Shown: positions 26,751 to 37,047, counted from the stretch's first letter. The stretch: 55,213 nucleotides of DNA from Lachnospiraceae bacterium (GCA_029063085.1 JAIDOW010000058.1:1747-56959); one strand, 5' to 3'. Notes: generated by a model not told the origin, from the letters alone. Numbers and translations: made by a program.

Positions 26751-28658
26751 ATGAATAAGAACTTGAGAAGGAGCCTGATTTCCTACCTGATTTTATTTGC
26801 GCTTATTTTAGGAGTGCTGTATCTGATTCAGGGAGGTAATCAAAATGTTAATTTAGAGTATACGGAAACCAATTTTGCCGAAGATATGGAAAAGGGTAAT
26901 GTCGCTGCTGTTTATGTTCAGCAGAATGCAGAGGTGCCAACCGGTACAGTTGAATTAACAATGAAAGACCGATCCCTGATCCGGTTTTACATCACGGATG
27001 TTAATGATTTCAAAGATTTATATCATCAGTTGGTAGAAGAACATAATCTGAAAGTCAGCATGGAAATGAGCGATGTGGTAAGACCAAGCATTTTAGAAAA
27101 ATTAATGCCATATATCATCGGTATCGTGGGAATTGTGATCGTCATGATGTTGTTTGCAGGTATGCAGAGTTCCGGCAGTGGCGGCAGTGCCATGATGAAT
27201 TTTGGTAAAAGCAAAGCGAGGATGACTTCTGAAGGTGATAATAAGCTTACTTTTAAGGATGTGGCAGGTCTTAGAGAGGAAAAAGAGGATTTAGAAGAAG
27301 TTGTGGATTTCCTGAGAAAGCCTGGCAAATATATGGAACTGGGTGCCAGAATACCCAAAGGTATTTTGCTGGTGGGGCCTCCGGGAACGGGTAAGACTTT
27401 ATTGGCAAAGGCGGTAGCAGGTGAGGCACATGTACCGTTTTTTACGATTTCGGGTTCGGATTTTGTGGAAATGTTTGTAGGTGTCGGAGCTTCCCGTGTG
27501 AGGGATCTGTTTGCAGAAGCAAAGAGAAATGCCCCGTGTATTATTTTTATTGATGAGATAGATGCAGTGGCAAGACGGAGAGGATCCGGTCTTGGGGGCG
27601 GCCATGATGAACGGGAACAGACCTTAAACCAGATGCTGGTAGAGATGGATGGTTTTTCTGTGAATGAAGGAATTATCGTTATGGCAGCAACAAACCGTGT
27701 AGATATTCTTGATCCGGCGATTCTTCGTCCGGGACGTTTTGACCGTAAGATCACCGTGGACAGACCGGATGTTAAGGGAAGAGAAGATATTCTCAAGATT
27801 CATACCAAGAATAAGCCTCTTAGTGAGGATGTGAATCTGCCTGAGATTGCAAGAACAACGGCAGGTTTTGCAGGTGCGGATTTGGAAAACCTCATGAATG
27901 AGTCGGCTATTTATGCGGCAAAGGACAGCCGTAAATTTATTATAAAAGAAGATGTGGATAAAGCTTTTATTAAGGTTGGTATTGGAACTGAGCGTAAGTC
28001 CAGGGTAGTACCCGAGTCAGAACGCAGGATTACAGCCTACCATGAAGCGGGGCATGCTATTTTGTTCCATATACTGGAAGGTGTGGGACCGGTTTATACG
28101 GTATCCATTATTCCCACCGGACGGGGGGCAGCGGGATATACGATGCCATTACCGGAAAATGATAATGTGTTTAACACAAAAGGTAAAATTTTACAGGATA
28201 TCAAGGTCAGCCTCGGTGGGCGTATTGCAGAGGAAATGATCATGGACGATATTACAACTGGTGCTTCACAGGATATTAAGCAGGCAACGGCAGCGGCAAG
28301 AGCCATGGTAGTCAAATATGGTATGTCGGAGGAGTTGGGACTGATTAATTACGAAACGGATAACGAAGAAGAAACTTTTGTGGGACGGGATATCGGACAC
28401 CAGAGAATGCTGGGAGAACAGACGGCAGCAGCCATTGACAAGGAAGTGAAACGGATTATTGATGAGTGTTATACCCAAGCAAGGAAGCTGTTAGAGGAGA
28501 ATGTCGAAGTTCTGCACAAATGTGCCAATCGTTTGTTAGAAAAGGAAAGAATTGACAGGGCAGAGTTTGAGTCGTTATTTGAGAAAACGGATGCAGAAGC
28601 TTTGAAAAATCTTGGAACAGGGGAGTTCCTTAATGATTTTTCACAAGGCGAAGAGTAA
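26751..28658 (+). CDS. ftsH: ATP-dependent zinc metalloprotease FtsH (copy 1)
   Basis: The 635-residue membrane AAA+ protease degrades misfolded and regulatory membrane proteins. Two membrane helices (about 9-27 and 119-138) flank the extracytoplasmic segment. Walker A GPPGTGKT is at 209-216, Walker [10 protein letters not shown] follows, the SRH arginines are in RPGRFDRK, and zinc-site HEAGH is at 431-435. AAAGGAG lies before the ATG. It closes the spoVT-tilS-hpt cluster; a second full-length copy is at 52777-54687. Confidence 0.97.
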   Translation: MNKNLRRSLISYLILFALILGVLYLIQGGNQNVNLEYTETNFAEDMEKGNVAAVYVQQNAEVPTGTVELTMKDRSLIRFYITDVNDFKDLYHQLVEEHNLKVSMEMSDVVRPSILEKLMPYIIGIVGIVIVMMLFAGMQSSGSGGSAMMNFGKSKARMTSEGDNKLTFKDVAGLREEKEDLEEVVDFLRKPGKYMELGARIPKGILLVGPPGTGKTLLAKAVAGEAHVPFFTISGSDFVEMFVGVGASRVRDLFAEAKRNAPCIIFIDEIDAVARRRGSGLGGGHDEREQTLNQMLVEMDGFSVNEGIIVMAATNRVDILDPAILRPGRFDRKITVDRPDVKGREDILKIHTKNKPLSEDVNLPEIARTTAGFAGADLENLMNESAIYAAKDSRKFIIKEDVDKAFIKVGIGTERKSRVVPESERRITAYHEAGHAILFHILEGVGPVYTVSIIPTGRGAAGYTMPLPENDNVFNTKGKILQDIKVSLGGRIAEEMIMDDITTGASQDIKQATAAARAMVVKYGMSEELGLINYETDNEEETFVGRDIGHQRMLGEQTAAAIDKEVKRIIDECYTQARKLLEENVEVLHKCANRLLEKERIDRAEFESLFEKTDAEALKNLGTGEFLNDFSQGEE

Positions 28659-28865
28659 AAATATACAGATTTAACAAAATATGGTTGCTGTAAAAAGCGT
28701 ATCGTGCAATTTCTTGTTACATTTGTATTTTACAAAAGAATGATTTAAACAAAATATACAAATAAAGGCGTTTTTTTACGGGTGATGACAAGGGCTTTTG
28801 GCTAAATGCACAAAAGAATGTGCAAAATAAAAAATTGTTTGTGAACACTTTTTAGTCAAAATACG

Positions 28866-28980
28866 TATAATAATACTTGTAACCCCCCCAATACATTATA
28901 TAGTTTTTTTGCTACACCCCATAAGTAACAAAAAAATACCTTCTCCAGAAAAGGGCAGTCGATCGGTGGCTGTCCTTTTT
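28866..28980 (+). ncRNA. Possible short transcript between ftsH and the GH13 gene
   Basis: TATAAT at 28866-28871 is followed, about 80 bases later, by a hairpin (28950-28960 with 28968-28978, G-U pairs) and a T5 run. The -35 candidate (TGAACA, 18 bases upstream) is weak. This could be a roughly 100-base RNA or merely the ftsH terminator. The remaining spacer 28659-29209 shows no gene; its far part is the leader of the GH13 gene. Confidence 0.3.
28950..28980 (+). terminator. Terminator hairpin in ftsH-GH13 spacer
   Basis: AAAGGGCAGTC and GGCTGTCCTTT pair (two G-U) around a 7-base loop and end in TTTTT. Confidence 0.7.
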
Positions 28981-29209
28981 ACTTTGAGTAGCGGGATATA
29001 TTTCTAAGACATGCTGAGGGTTTTTGACTTTTTCATTGATATATTTGGGGGAATAGGGTAAAATAAGAAACGTGAAAATGATAATAGATTCGTTGATAAA
29101 GTGTATACATAGATGGCTGTCACAAGTCAGGTACCCTGCGGCAGGCAGCAGGGCATCAAATTTGAAAAGCCCCAAGTGGGAGGGGATTTTGCTATGAGGG
29201 AGGCTGAAA

Positions 29210-31315
29210 ATGGGTTATTCGTTTAAAAATTATACACAGGCACAAAAAATACAGACGTATGTCTTTCAAAATAAGCCTGTTATCCGGACGGATGCACTAT
29301 TTAGTGACGGAACAAGGGAGTACTGTATACCGGAAGAGCCAATGCCGGGTGATGAAGTAACTCTCAAATTTCGTACTGCAAAGGGTAATACAGATACGGT
29401 ATATGTTATTTGTGACGGAGAACGCATAAGGATGAGTATCGAGGAATCAGATGCTGCGTTTGATTATTATGAGGCGAAGCTTCCGGTTCTTAAAAATGAT
29501 ACAATAGAATATTTTTTTGAAATTACATCAGGTAATGCGTCTTGCTATTATAATAAGATTGGAGTACAGATGGAAGTTAATCCTACATATAATTTTCGGA
29601 TTACTCCAGGCTTTACTACACCTGACTGGGCAAAGGGAGCCGTATTTTATCAGATATATGTGGATCGTTTCTGCAATGGAGATTTAAGCAATGATGTTCT
29701 GGATAATGAGTATTATTATATAGGAGAAGGCTCTAAGCGGATAACTGACTGGAATAAATATCCTGATGCCATGGATGTAAGGTGTTTTTATGGTGGAGAT
29801 TTGCAGGGTGTTATGAATAAACTGGATTATTTACAGGATTTAGGGGTAGAAGTGCTTTATCTGAATCCCATTTTTGTATCGCCTTCAAATCACAAATATG
29901 ATATTCAGGATTATGATTATGTGGATCCGCATTTCGGACGGATTGTAAAAGATGAAGGAGAATGTCTGAAGGATGGCGATAAGGTTAATAAGAATTCCAC
30001 AAGATATATTACCCGTGTAACCAATAAAGAGAATCTGGAAGCCAGTAATGAGCTGTTTCGCCAGCTTGTGGAAGAGATTCACCGGCGTGGCATGAAGATT
30101 ATTCTGGATGGTGTATTTAATCATTGCGGTTCCTTTAACAAATGGCTGGACAGGGAATTGATTTATGAAAATCAGGAAGGATATGAAAAGGGTGCCTATC
30201 CCGCAGCAGACAGCCCCTACCGTAATTTTTTCAAGTTTTATGATGAAAATGCGTGGCCTTATAATGCAAGCTATGATGGCTGGTGGGGACATGATACCCT
30301 GCCGAAGCTGAATTATGAGGGTTCTGAAGAGCTTTATCAGTATATTTTGCATATTGGAAAAAAATGGGTTTCTCCTCCGTACAATGTAGATGGCTGGAGA
30401 TTAGACGTAGCGGCAGATTTAGGTCATTCTGAGGAGTTTAACCACAAATTCTGGAGAGATTTCCGGAAAGTGGTAAAAGAGGCAAATCCTAATGCCATTA
30501 TTCTGGCTGAGCATTATGGAGATCCTTATAACTGGCTTCAGGGAGACCAGTGGGATACTGTGATGAATTATGATGCGTTTATGGAGCCGATTACATGGTT
30601 TTTAACAGGTGTGGAAAAACATTCAGATGAGTTCCGGGGAGATCTTTTAGGGAATCCCGATGCGTTTATCGGTTCTCTCAGACATCATATGAGCCGTTTT
30701 TACCAGCAGTCTCTGGAAGTTTCCATGAACGAGCTTTCCAATCATGACCATTCACGGTTTTTGACCCGTACCAATCGCCGTGTGGGACGCACCCATACTT
30801 TGGGTTCAGAAGCAGCTAATGAGAATGTGAATAAAGGTGTGCTGAGGGAAGCGGTAGTCTTTCAGATGACCTGGCCGGGGGCGCCGACTATATACTATGG
30901 TGATGAGGCAGGTATGTGTGGTTGGACGGATCCGGATAATCGAAGAGCTTTCCCATGGACCAAAGAGGATAGGGATTTGATTTTGTTTCATCGTGACATT
31001 ATTCAGATTCATAAGGAGAATGAAGTGCTTAAACGCGGTTCGGTTATGTTTTTGCATGGGAGCCATAAAGTTGTGGCATATGGAAGGTTTAACCGCAGGG
31101 AAAAAATGGTGGTCGCATTAAATAATAATTATGAAGAAGTGCAGCTGGCTTTGGATGTGGATCGCCTGGGAATGATGAATGGCGATGTTTTACGACAGTT
31201 AATTCTTACAACAGAGGATACTTATATTTTGGAACCGAAGCTTCACAAGGTGGAAAACAATCAGCTGTATTTATCAATGCCCAAAATTTCGGCAATTGTT
31301 TTAAAAGCTGAATGA
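29210..31315 (+). CDS. GH13 neopullulanase / cyclomaltodextrinase-type alpha-amylase
   Basis: The 701-residue product has an N-terminal CBM34-like beta-domain (about 1-130), a TIM barrel with GGDLQGVMNKLDYL and HKYDIQDY, and a C-terminal beta domain. Catalytic residues are nucleophile Asp399 (DGWRLDVA), acid/base Glu434 (LAEHYG) and Asp513 (LSNHDHSR). No signal peptide is seen, so it probably cleaves imported maltodextrins, cyclodextrin or pullulan fragments in the cytoplasm. GAGGGAGG lies 7 bases before the ATG. It differs from the oligo-glucosidase gene at 16651 in domain make-up. Confidence 0.88.
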   Translation: MGYSFKNYTQAQKIQTYVFQNKPVIRTDALFSDGTREYCIPEEPMPGDEVTLKFRTAKGNTDTVYVICDGERIRMSIEESDAAFDYYEAKLPVLKNDTIEYFFEITSGNASCYYNKIGVQMEVNPTYNFRITPGFTTPDWAKGAVFYQIYVDRFCNGDLSNDVLDNEYYYIGEGSKRITDWNKYPDAMDVRCFYGGDLQGVMNKLDYLQDLGVEVLYLNPIFVSPSNHKYDIQDYDYVDPHFGRIVKDEGECLKDGDKVNKNSTRYITRVTNKENLEASNELFRQLVEEIHRRGMKIILDGVFNHCGSFNKWLDRELIYENQEGYEKGAYPAADSPYRNFFKFYDENAWPYNASYDGWWGHDTLPKLNYEGSEELYQYILHIGKKWVSPPYNVDGWRLDVAADLGHSEEFNHKFWRDFRKVVKEANPNAIILAEHYGDPYNWLQGDQWDTVMNYDAFMEPITWFLTGVEKHSDEFRGDLLGNPDAFIGSLRHHMSRFYQQSLEVSMNELSNHDHSRFLTRTNRRVGRTHTLGSEAANENVNKGVLREAVVFQMTWPGAPTIYYGDEAGMCGWTDPDNRRAFPWTKEDRDLILFHRDIIQIHKENEVLKRGSVMFLHGSHKVVAYGRFNRREKMVVALNNNYEEVQLALDVDRLGMMNGDVLRQLILTTEDTYILEPKLHKVENNQLYLSMPKISAIVLKAE

Positions 31316-31323
31316 GAAAATGC

Positions 31324-31352
31324 TTGCATTTTTAATTTTGTTGAGCTATAAT
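31324..31352 (+). promoter_or_regulatory. Promoter for the tRNA pair
   Basis: TTGCAT (31324-31329) and TATAAT (31347-31352) are 17 bases apart, about 100 bases before tRNA-Tyr. Confidence 0.5.
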
Positions 31353-31450
31353 AGCAAACGGTCAGTAAGTAATGGCAGCTTATCGCATGAGCAGTGAATG
31401 GCATGGCGAATGTGCAGGCGGTCAATTACTGGCAGGCTGATTATAGATTT

Positions 31451-31532
31451 GGATGGATTCCCGAGTGGCCAAAGGGGACAGACTGTAAATCTGCTGCATA
31501 TTGCTTCGGTGGTTCGAATCCACCTCCATCCA
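31451..31532 (+). tRNA. tRNA-Tyr (anticodon GTA)
   Basis: The acceptor arms GGATGGA and TCCATCC pair fully; the anticodon loop reads ACTGTAAATC, giving GTA; a long variable arm and GGTTCGAATCC T-arm are present, as expected for bacterial tRNA-Tyr. CCA is not encoded. Confidence 0.95.
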
Positions 31533-31646
31533 TTTAACGCTGAGTGATGGTTAGTTGTAAGACGAAGCCTGAAACTGAAGCCGTAAACCTGAAAGGTCAG
31601 GTGCAGCGTTAAGCTAACTGATTTTATGTAATCAGATGATTGAAAT

Positions 31647-31733
31647 GCCGGCGTGGCGGAACTGGCAGACGCACAGGACTTAAAATCCTGCGGGACTTAT
31701 ACTCCCGTACCGGTTCGATTCCGGTCGCCGGCA
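31647..31733 (+). tRNA. tRNA-Leu (anticodon TAA)
   Basis: The acceptor arms GCCGGCG and CGCCGGC pair; the anticodon loop GGACTTAAAATCC gives TAA. The long variable arm (CGGGACTTATACTCCCG) and the CGGTTCGATTCCGG T-arm fit tRNA-Leu. CCA is not encoded. Confidence 0.95.
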
Positions 31734-31747
31734 TTGAATATTTGAAG

Positions 31748-31828
31748 AGACTGTCGCATTAGGAATATTTATTTTTTGCTGAGTATTTATGGCAAAGAGT
31801 AAAGTCTTTATTGCGACAGTCTTTTTTT
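31748..31828 (+). terminator. Long imperfect hairpin terminator after tRNA genes (element A)
   Basis: AGACTGTCGCA (31748-31758) and TGCGACAGTCT (31812-31822) form an 11-bp outer stem; the interior also pairs partly (TTTGC with GGCAAA), and TTTTTTTT follows. The left arm shares the order GACTGTCGCA-TTA-GAATATTT-TTTTGCTG with the hairpins at 48131 and 49971. Confidence 0.85.
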
Positions 31829-31983
31829 TCGTTTATTTGTATAAAAAAACAATAAAAAAAACGAAAATCTTATGAAGTGTGACTGTTTATTTCTTTTATA
31901 TCAAGTGCTATTATAAGAAACGGATAAATACCGCTTATAATGAATAAGAATTAGAGAGGCGGAAAGAGCAGGAGGGAAGAAAA

Positions 31984-33339
31984 ATGGTTGCACAAATTTT
32001 AGCAGTGTTGATTTTTGTGGCAATGTTCCTACTGATTGTAATGGATAAGATTGAACGTCAGATCATTACATTAGCATGTGGACTGTTAACACTTGTACTG
32101 GTGTTTGGAATAGGAATGCACAGTATGAGTGCAATTGTAGAAACATTGAATATATCCGGGATATTTAAGCTGGATTTCTGGTATGCGGCGGGGGAAGCGT
32201 CGGAATCCTCTTCCGGCATTAACTGGGCTACGATTATATTTATTGCGGGTATGATGGTTATGGTAGAGGGAATGGCCAAGGCAGGATTTTTCCAGTGGCT
32301 GTGTATGAAACTGGCAAAGCTGGTAAATTACAAGCCGATACCGCTATTTATAGTATTTATGGTAATGTCCGCAGTACTATCAATGTTCATTGACAGTATA
32401 ACCGTTATCTTGTTTTTGGCGGCAGTTACGGTGGAATTGGCGAAGCTTCTCAAAATTAATCCGGTTCCGATGATTTTGTCTGAAATTTTTTGTGCGAATC
32501 TTGGCGGTTCGGCAACTATGTGTGGTGATCCTCCTAATATTATTATCGGAACGTCACTGGGATATGCGTTTAGCGATTTCCTGACTAATACCGGAGTGAT
32601 TGCAGGCGCTGCATTGGTGGTAGTTATTTTGTATTTCTTTCTTGTTTATCGCAAGGCGTTGATACAGGAAGAGGGACAGGAGATAGATCCTTCAACGATT
32701 CCGGAACCGAAAGATGCGATCACTAATAAAAAAGATTTTGTGATTAGCAGCGTAATCTTTGCATGTGCGGTGGTAATGCTGATTACCCATGCCCAGACTC
32801 ATCTGACAGTAGCATTTATCGGTGCGGTGGTTGCGATTGTTACACTGGCAGCTTCTGGCAGGGATGCGATTATTCTGATTAAAAAAGTGGATTATAAGAC
32901 ATTATTGTTTTTCATTGGCTTATTTGTGGTAGTAGGAGGGCTTGAGCAGACCGGTATTCTGGAATTGATCGCAGGTTTTATCGGTAAAGTAAGCGGCGGC
33001 AATTCAAAGATAATGATTGCTATTATTATCTGGGTATCTGCCATAGCCAGTGCTTTTGTGGACAATATTCCTTTTGCTGCTACTATGATACCGGTCATTA
33101 AGAGTTTAGCTGCGGCAACGAATGTGGATTTGTCTGTACTTGCCTGGGCACTTTCTATGGGTACGGATATTGGTGGAAGTGCAACTCCGATCGGGGCATC
33201 GGCTAATGTAGTCGGAACATCTGTGGCGGCAAAGAACGGTCATCCGATTGGATGGGGTGAATATTGTAAGACGGCGGCACCTGCGACTATCATTGTTGTA
33301 TTGATTTCCATGGTTCTTATTTTTGTAAGATATTGTTAA
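31984..33339 (+). CDS. ArsB/NhaD superfamily ion transporter
   Basis: The 451-residue membrane protein has about 11-12 helices. Two inverted-repeat signatures are clear: GDPPNIIIGT and, in the second half, GASANVVGTS, with DNIPFAATMIP. These are the hallmarks of the ion transporter group with ArsB, NhaD and SLC13/CitMHS members. The substrate cannot be told; Na+/H+ exchange or dicarboxylate uptake are both possible. GCAGGAGGG lies ahead of the ATG. A T-rich candidate promoter with TATTAT at 31909 lies upstream. Confidence 0.85.
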   Translation: MVAQILAVLIFVAMFLLIVMDKIERQIITLACGLLTLVLVFGIGMHSMSAIVETLNISGIFKLDFWYAAGEASESSSGINWATIIFIAGMMVMVEGMAKAGFFQWLCMKLAKLVNYKPIPLFIVFMVMSAVLSMFIDSITVILFLAAVTVELAKLLKINPVPMILSEIFCANLGGSATMCGDPPNIIIGTSLGYAFSDFLTNTGVIAGAALVVVILYFFLVYRKALIQEEGQEIDPSTIPEPKDAITNKKDFVISSVIFACAVVMLITHAQTHLTVAFIGAVVAIVTLAASGRDAIILIKKVDYKTLLFFIGLFVVVGGLEQTGILELIAGFIGKVSGGNSKIMIAIIIWVSAIASAFVDNIPFAATMIPVIKSLAAATNVDLSVLAWALSMGTDIGGSATPIGASANVVGTSVAAKNGHPIGWGEYCKTAAPATIIVVLISMVLIFVRYC

Positions 33340-33519
33340 TTGATATAAGAGTATCAGAGCTAAGGGGACTGTAAATTTTTTGCTAAAACTCTTTTTTTGG
33401 TATGGCTTTTTACGGTAAAAAAAGGTATAATGAATATAGATTATGCAGTGGTTTTTGGAAGAGATGATGTAAGGGTGGCAGGCATGATGAAACTATAATG
33501 ATTGGAGGAGGACGGCACA

Positions 33520-34104
33520 ATGGCGAAACAAATTATAATTTCAATCAGTCGTGAGTTTGGCAGCGGAGGACATATCATAGCGAAAAAAGTTGCGCAGGAC
33601 TTAGGAATTCCCCTGTATGACAGAAATATTCTGGAAGGTATTGCAAAAGAAAAGGACATAAAGGTAGAACATCTTGAAAAGTTTGATGAGAAGCCCAGGA
33701 ATTTTATGTTTACCAGAAGCGTGGGAGAACATTCGAATTCTATGGAAGAGATTCTTGTGGATATGCAGTTTGAATACCTTCAAAAAAAGGCAGATGATGG
33801 GGAGTCTTTCGTCGTAGTGGGACGCTGTGCAGAGACAGCATTAAAAGGCAGGGAAGGCTTATTGTCGGTATTTGTTTTGGGAGATAAGGATGATAAGATT
33901 TCCCATATTAAGGAAGAATATCAGTTATCTGATCTGGAAGCATCTTTTAAGATGGTCCGGCATGATGTAAAAAGAAGAGCATATCATAACAGATATTCGG
34001 ATTTTAAATGGGGAGATTCCAGAGGATATGACCTTTGTATAAACAGCAGCAGGATTGGAATTGAAAAAGCAGCGGCCATGATTGAGGCTTGTGTAAAGGA
34101 GTGA
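33520..34104 (+). CDS. Cytidylate kinase-like family protein
   Basis: The 194-residue product begins IIISISREFGSGGHIIAKKVAQDL, a P-loop (REFGSGG) of the cytidylate kinase-like family that is widespread in Clostridia and distinct from the housekeeping Cmk. FVVVGRCAETAL and HDVKRRAYHNRYSDFKWGD segments are typical. Nucleotide monophosphate kinase activity is inferred and not established for this group. ATG 33520 follows GGAGGAGG by 8 bases. A hairpin at 34108-34162 (GTCCCGTT/AACGGGAT, then TTTTTT) closes it. Confidence 0.78.
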   Translation: MAKQIIISISREFGSGGHIIAKKVAQDLGIPLYDRNILEGIAKEKDIKVEHLEKFDEKPRNFMFTRSVGEHSNSMEEILVDMQFEYLQKKADDGESFVVVGRCAETALKGREGLLSVFVLGDKDDKISHIKEEYQLSDLEASFKMVRHDVKRRAYHNRYSDFKWGDSRGYDLCINSSRIGIEKAAAMIEACVKE

Positions 34105-34107
34105 CAG

Positions 34108-34162
34108 AAAGGACTGTCCCGTTAGGCAGAGAATGCTTGAACGGGATGGTTTCTTTTTTGTT
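34108..34162 (+). terminator. Terminator after cytidylate kinase-like gene
   Basis: GGACTGTCCCGTT pairs with AACGGGATGGTTTC around a short interior, ending in TTCTTTTTTG just after the stop at 34104. Confidence 0.7.
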
Positions 34163-34286
34163 CAAATAATTGACATTGTGCTGAAAAAAATTGTGCAATT
34201 TATACAAGGACAACGGGATTGCGTTATGTTCCGCCCCAGCGTTCGGAAATCCATCCTTGCATTTTAAGATAAAGTGATTTACAATA

Positions 34287-34302
34287 ACACAAGATGTTGT
34301 GC
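34287..34302 (+). promoter_or_regulatory. NrdR-box-like site upstream of nrdD
   Basis: ACACAAGATGTTGTGC is a near-palindrome close to the NrdR box consensus (ACACWATATNTWGTGT-like). A degenerate second half-box CACATTAT begins at 34320, about 32 bases from the first one in register, as expected for tandem boxes. It lies 108 bases before the nrdD start. Confidence 0.55.
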
Positions 34303-34409
34303 CGGAGAGAAAATGCCGGCACATTATTTGCAAAAAAGGGTGTAGAGTACGGTTATGGATAGCTGCCTGACTGGTCTGTCTGGCTGTAATACAGGAAGGA
34401 AGAGGAAAT

Positions 34410-36572
34410 ATGAGGATAATTAAGCGTAGTGGAATAGAAGTGGCATTTGATATATCGAAAATCGTTGCCGCAGTGGAAAAAGCGAATAAGGAGGTTGTAG
34501 AGACGGACCGCCTTACTTTAGAGCAGATTAAAGAGATTGCAAAGAAGGTTACGCTTACCTGTAGCAGCATGAACCGTACATTCAGCGTAGAAGAGATTCA
34601 GGATTTGGTCGAAAATGAGATTATGGAGATTCAGGCACATGAAGTGGCAAGAAAATATATTACTTACCGCTATAAGAGAGCACTGGTTCGTAAGGCGAAT
34701 TCGACAGATGAACAGATTTTAAGCCTGATTGAATGTAATAATGAAGAAGTAAAACAGGAGAATTCCAATAAGAATCCTATTGTAAACAGTGTGCAGAGAG
34801 ATTATATGGCAGGAGAGGTAAGTAAGGATATCACGAAGCGTTTTCTGCTGCCGGAGAAGATTGTGAAGGCTCATGAGGCTGGTATCATTCATTTTCATGA
34901 TGCAGATTATTTTGCACAGCATATGCATAACTGCTGTCTTGTGAATTTGGAAGATATGCTGCAAAACGGGACAGTTATCAGTGAGACGATGATAGACCGT
35001 CCAAAGAGTTTTTCAACTGCTTGTAACATTGCGACACAAAGTATTGCTCAGATTGCCAGTTCGCAATATGGAGGGCAGAGTATTACGCTTTCTCATTTAG
35101 CACCATTTGTAGATGTGAGCCGTAAAAAATATTTAAAAATGGTGAGTGAGGAGTATGAAGAGGCAGGACTTTCCATTGATGAAGAGCAGATTGCCAAAAT
35201 TGCAGAATTGCGGGTAAAGGAAGAAATCAAGCGCGGAGTACAGATGATACAATATCAGGTGATCACTCTGATGACAACAAATGGGCAGGCACCATTTGTA
35301 ACAGTATTTATGTATTTGGATGAAGTACCGGAAGGGCGTACCAGAGATGACTTGGCACTTGTGATAGAGGAGATGTTAAAGCAGAGAATATTGGGTGTAA
35401 AGAACGAGCGAGGCGTTTATATTACCCCTGCTTTCCCTAAACTCATTTATGTATTGGAAGAAGACAATGTAAAGGAGGGAACAAAATATTGGGAGCTTAC
35501 TAAATTAGCTGCTAAATGTACAGCAAAGCGTATGGTACCGGATTATATTTCGGAAAAAGTAATGAGGAATCTGAAAGGTGGAAACTGTTACCCCTGTATG
35601 GGATGCCGTTCTTTCTTAACAGTGTATCACAATGAGGAAGATAAGCCTCAATTTTACGGACGGTTCAATCAGGGAGTGGTAACCTTGAATCTTGTAGATG
35701 TGGCTTGTTCTTCGGAAGGCGATATGGAGAGATTCTGGGAGATATTAGATGAGAGGTTGGAGCTTTGTCATGAAGCATTGATGTGCAGACATGAACGACT
35801 GAAAGGAACGCCTTCTGATGTTGCACCTATTTTATGGCAGTATGGTGCTCTTGCCAGATTGAAGAAGGGTGAGACCATAGATAAACTGCTTTATAATGGG
35901 TATTCTACTATTTCTTTGGGGTATGCGGGACTTTGTGAATGTACCAGATGTATGACTGGATTATCCCATACCAATCCAGAGGCAACACCGTTTGCTCTGG
36001 AAGTGATGCAGAAGTTAAATGATGCCTGTGCAAAATGGAAAGCAGAAACTAATATTGATTTTAGCATTTATGGAACACCATTGGAGTCTACAACTTATAA
36101 GTTTGCAAAATGTCTGCAAAAGCGATTTGGTAAGATTAAAGGAGTGACAGACAGGAATTATATCACTAACAGTTATCATGTTCACGTTACGGAGCCGATT
36201 AATGCATTTAAAAAGCTGTCTTTTGAATCCAGGTTTCAGGAGTTGTCTCCCGGTGGGGCGGTGAGCTATGTTGAGGTTCCGAATATGCAGAACAATATAG
36301 ATGCAGTGCTTTCCGTTATGCAGCATATTTATGATAATATTATGTATGCGGAGTTGAATACCAAGAGTGATTATTGCCAGAAATGTGGTTTTGACGGAGA
36401 AGTACAGGTAGATTCGGATCGAGAGGGCAAATTAATCTGGAAATGTCCGAACTGTGGAAATACGGATGAAGATACCATGAATGTGGCAAGGCGTACCTGT
36501 GGATATATTGGAACGCAGTTCTGGAATCAGGGACGTACCCAGGAGATTAGGGAAAGGGTGTTGCACTTATAA
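34410..36572 (+). CDS. nrdD: Anaerobic (class III) ribonucleoside-triphosphate reductase
   Basis: The 720-residue enzyme makes dNTPs from NTPs by a glycyl radical. An N-terminal ATP-cone (about 1-90, KRSGIEVAFDISKI) is followed by the barrel and a zinc site with CQKCG and CPNCG near 660-690. The radical glycine is Gly698 in RTCGYIGT, followed by the usual end. GGAAGGAAGAGG precedes ATG. The activase gene nrdG is not within the window, so it must lie elsewhere. A NrdR-like box upstream suggests NrdR repression. Confidence 0.95.
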   Translation: MRIIKRSGIEVAFDISKIVAAVEKANKEVVETDRLTLEQIKEIAKKVTLTCSSMNRTFSVEEIQDLVENEIMEIQAHEVARKYITYRYKRALVRKANSTDEQILSLIECNNEEVKQENSNKNPIVNSVQRDYMAGEVSKDITKRFLLPEKIVKAHEAGIIHFHDADYFAQHMHNCCLVNLEDMLQNGTVISETMIDRPKSFSTACNIATQSIAQIASSQYGGQSITLSHLAPFVDVSRKKYLKMVSEEYEEAGLSIDEEQIAKIAELRVKEEIKRGVQMIQYQVITLMTTNGQAPFVTVFMYLDEVPEGRTRDDLALVIEEMLKQRILGVKNERGVYITPAFPKLIYVLEEDNVKEGTKYWELTKLAAKCTAKRMVPDYISEKVMRNLKGGNCYPCMGCRSFLTVYHNEEDKPQFYGRFNQGVVTLNLVDVACSSEGDMERFWEILDERLELCHEALMCRHERLKGTPSDVAPILWQYGALARLKKGETIDKLLYNGYSTISLGYAGLCECTRCMTGLSHTNPEATPFALEVMQKLNDACAKWKAETNIDFSIYGTPLESTTYKFAKCLQKRFGKIKGVTDRNYITNSYHVHVTEPINAFKKLSFESRFQELSPGGAVSYVEVPNMQNNIDAVLSVMQHIYDNIMYAELNTKSDYCQKCGFDGEVQVDSDREGKLIWKCPNCGNTDEDTMNVARRTCGYIGTQFWNQGRTQEIRERVLHL

Positions 36573-36596
36573 TATCAGATAAGACTTTATGACAAT

Positions 36597-36656
36597 AAAA
36601 AAGCTGTCATGCTGATTTGTTTTCGTTAAGAAAACAAAAGTAGCTGACAGCTTTTT
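36597..36656. terminator. Bidirectional terminator between nrdD and cspA-like gene
   Basis: AAAAAAGCTGTCA and TGACAGCTTTTT form the outer stem and TTTGTTTTC with GAAAACAAA the inner stem. T/A runs on both sides make it work for nrdD (plus) and the cold-shock gene (minus). Confidence 0.85.
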
Positions 36657-36668
36657 GTTATGCTAAGA

Positions 36669-36875
36669 TTAAGCTACAACAGTTACATTAACTGCCTGAG
36701 CACCCTTAGCACCCTGCTCAATATCAAATGCTACGGACTGACCCTCTTCAAGAGTTTTAAAACCCTCTGCTACGATGCCAGAAAAATGTACGAATACATC
36801 CTCGCCAGTTTCGCTATTGGTAATGAAACCGAATCCTTTAGTTGAATTGAACCATTTTACTGTACCTTTGTTCAT
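36669..36875 (-). CDS. csp: Cold-shock protein (CspA family)
   Basis: The 68-residue single-domain nucleic-acid chaperone carries RNP1 (KGFGFI) and RNP2 (VFVHF) motifs and starts [14 protein letters not shown]. It melts RNA secondary structure. AAAGGAGG precedes its ATG. The gene is monocistronic, with a 160-base leader and a shared terminator downstream. Confidence 0.95.
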   Translation of the reverse strand: MNKGTVKWFNSTKGFGFITNSETGEDVFVHFSGIVAEGFKTLEEGQSVAFDIEQGAKGAQAVNVTVVA

Positions 36876-37047
36876 GAAAAGTACCTCCTTTTAATTAAGT
36901 GTATTATGAATCGACAATTCATAAATCAACATCGAAAAATCATTGCTAAAAACAGGTGATTTTTCTGCGCGTATCATAGAGGTAATATGAATACCAAAAC
37001 AGAGCGAGTGGTGTTGGTATCGTCTAACACTATATAAATACATGACT

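Noticed and set aside
27026-27796. 256-codon minus-strand frame inside ftsH
   Set aside because: Antisense shadow of a fully conserved gene; no start signals.
29885-30352. 155-codon minus-strand frame inside the GH13 gene
   Set aside because: Antisense shadow without ribosome binding site.
34108-34162. Hairpin as a fourth member of the dispersed palindrome family
   Set aside because: It starts GGACTGTCC but the rest of the arm differs, so the match may be chance; kept only as a terminator.
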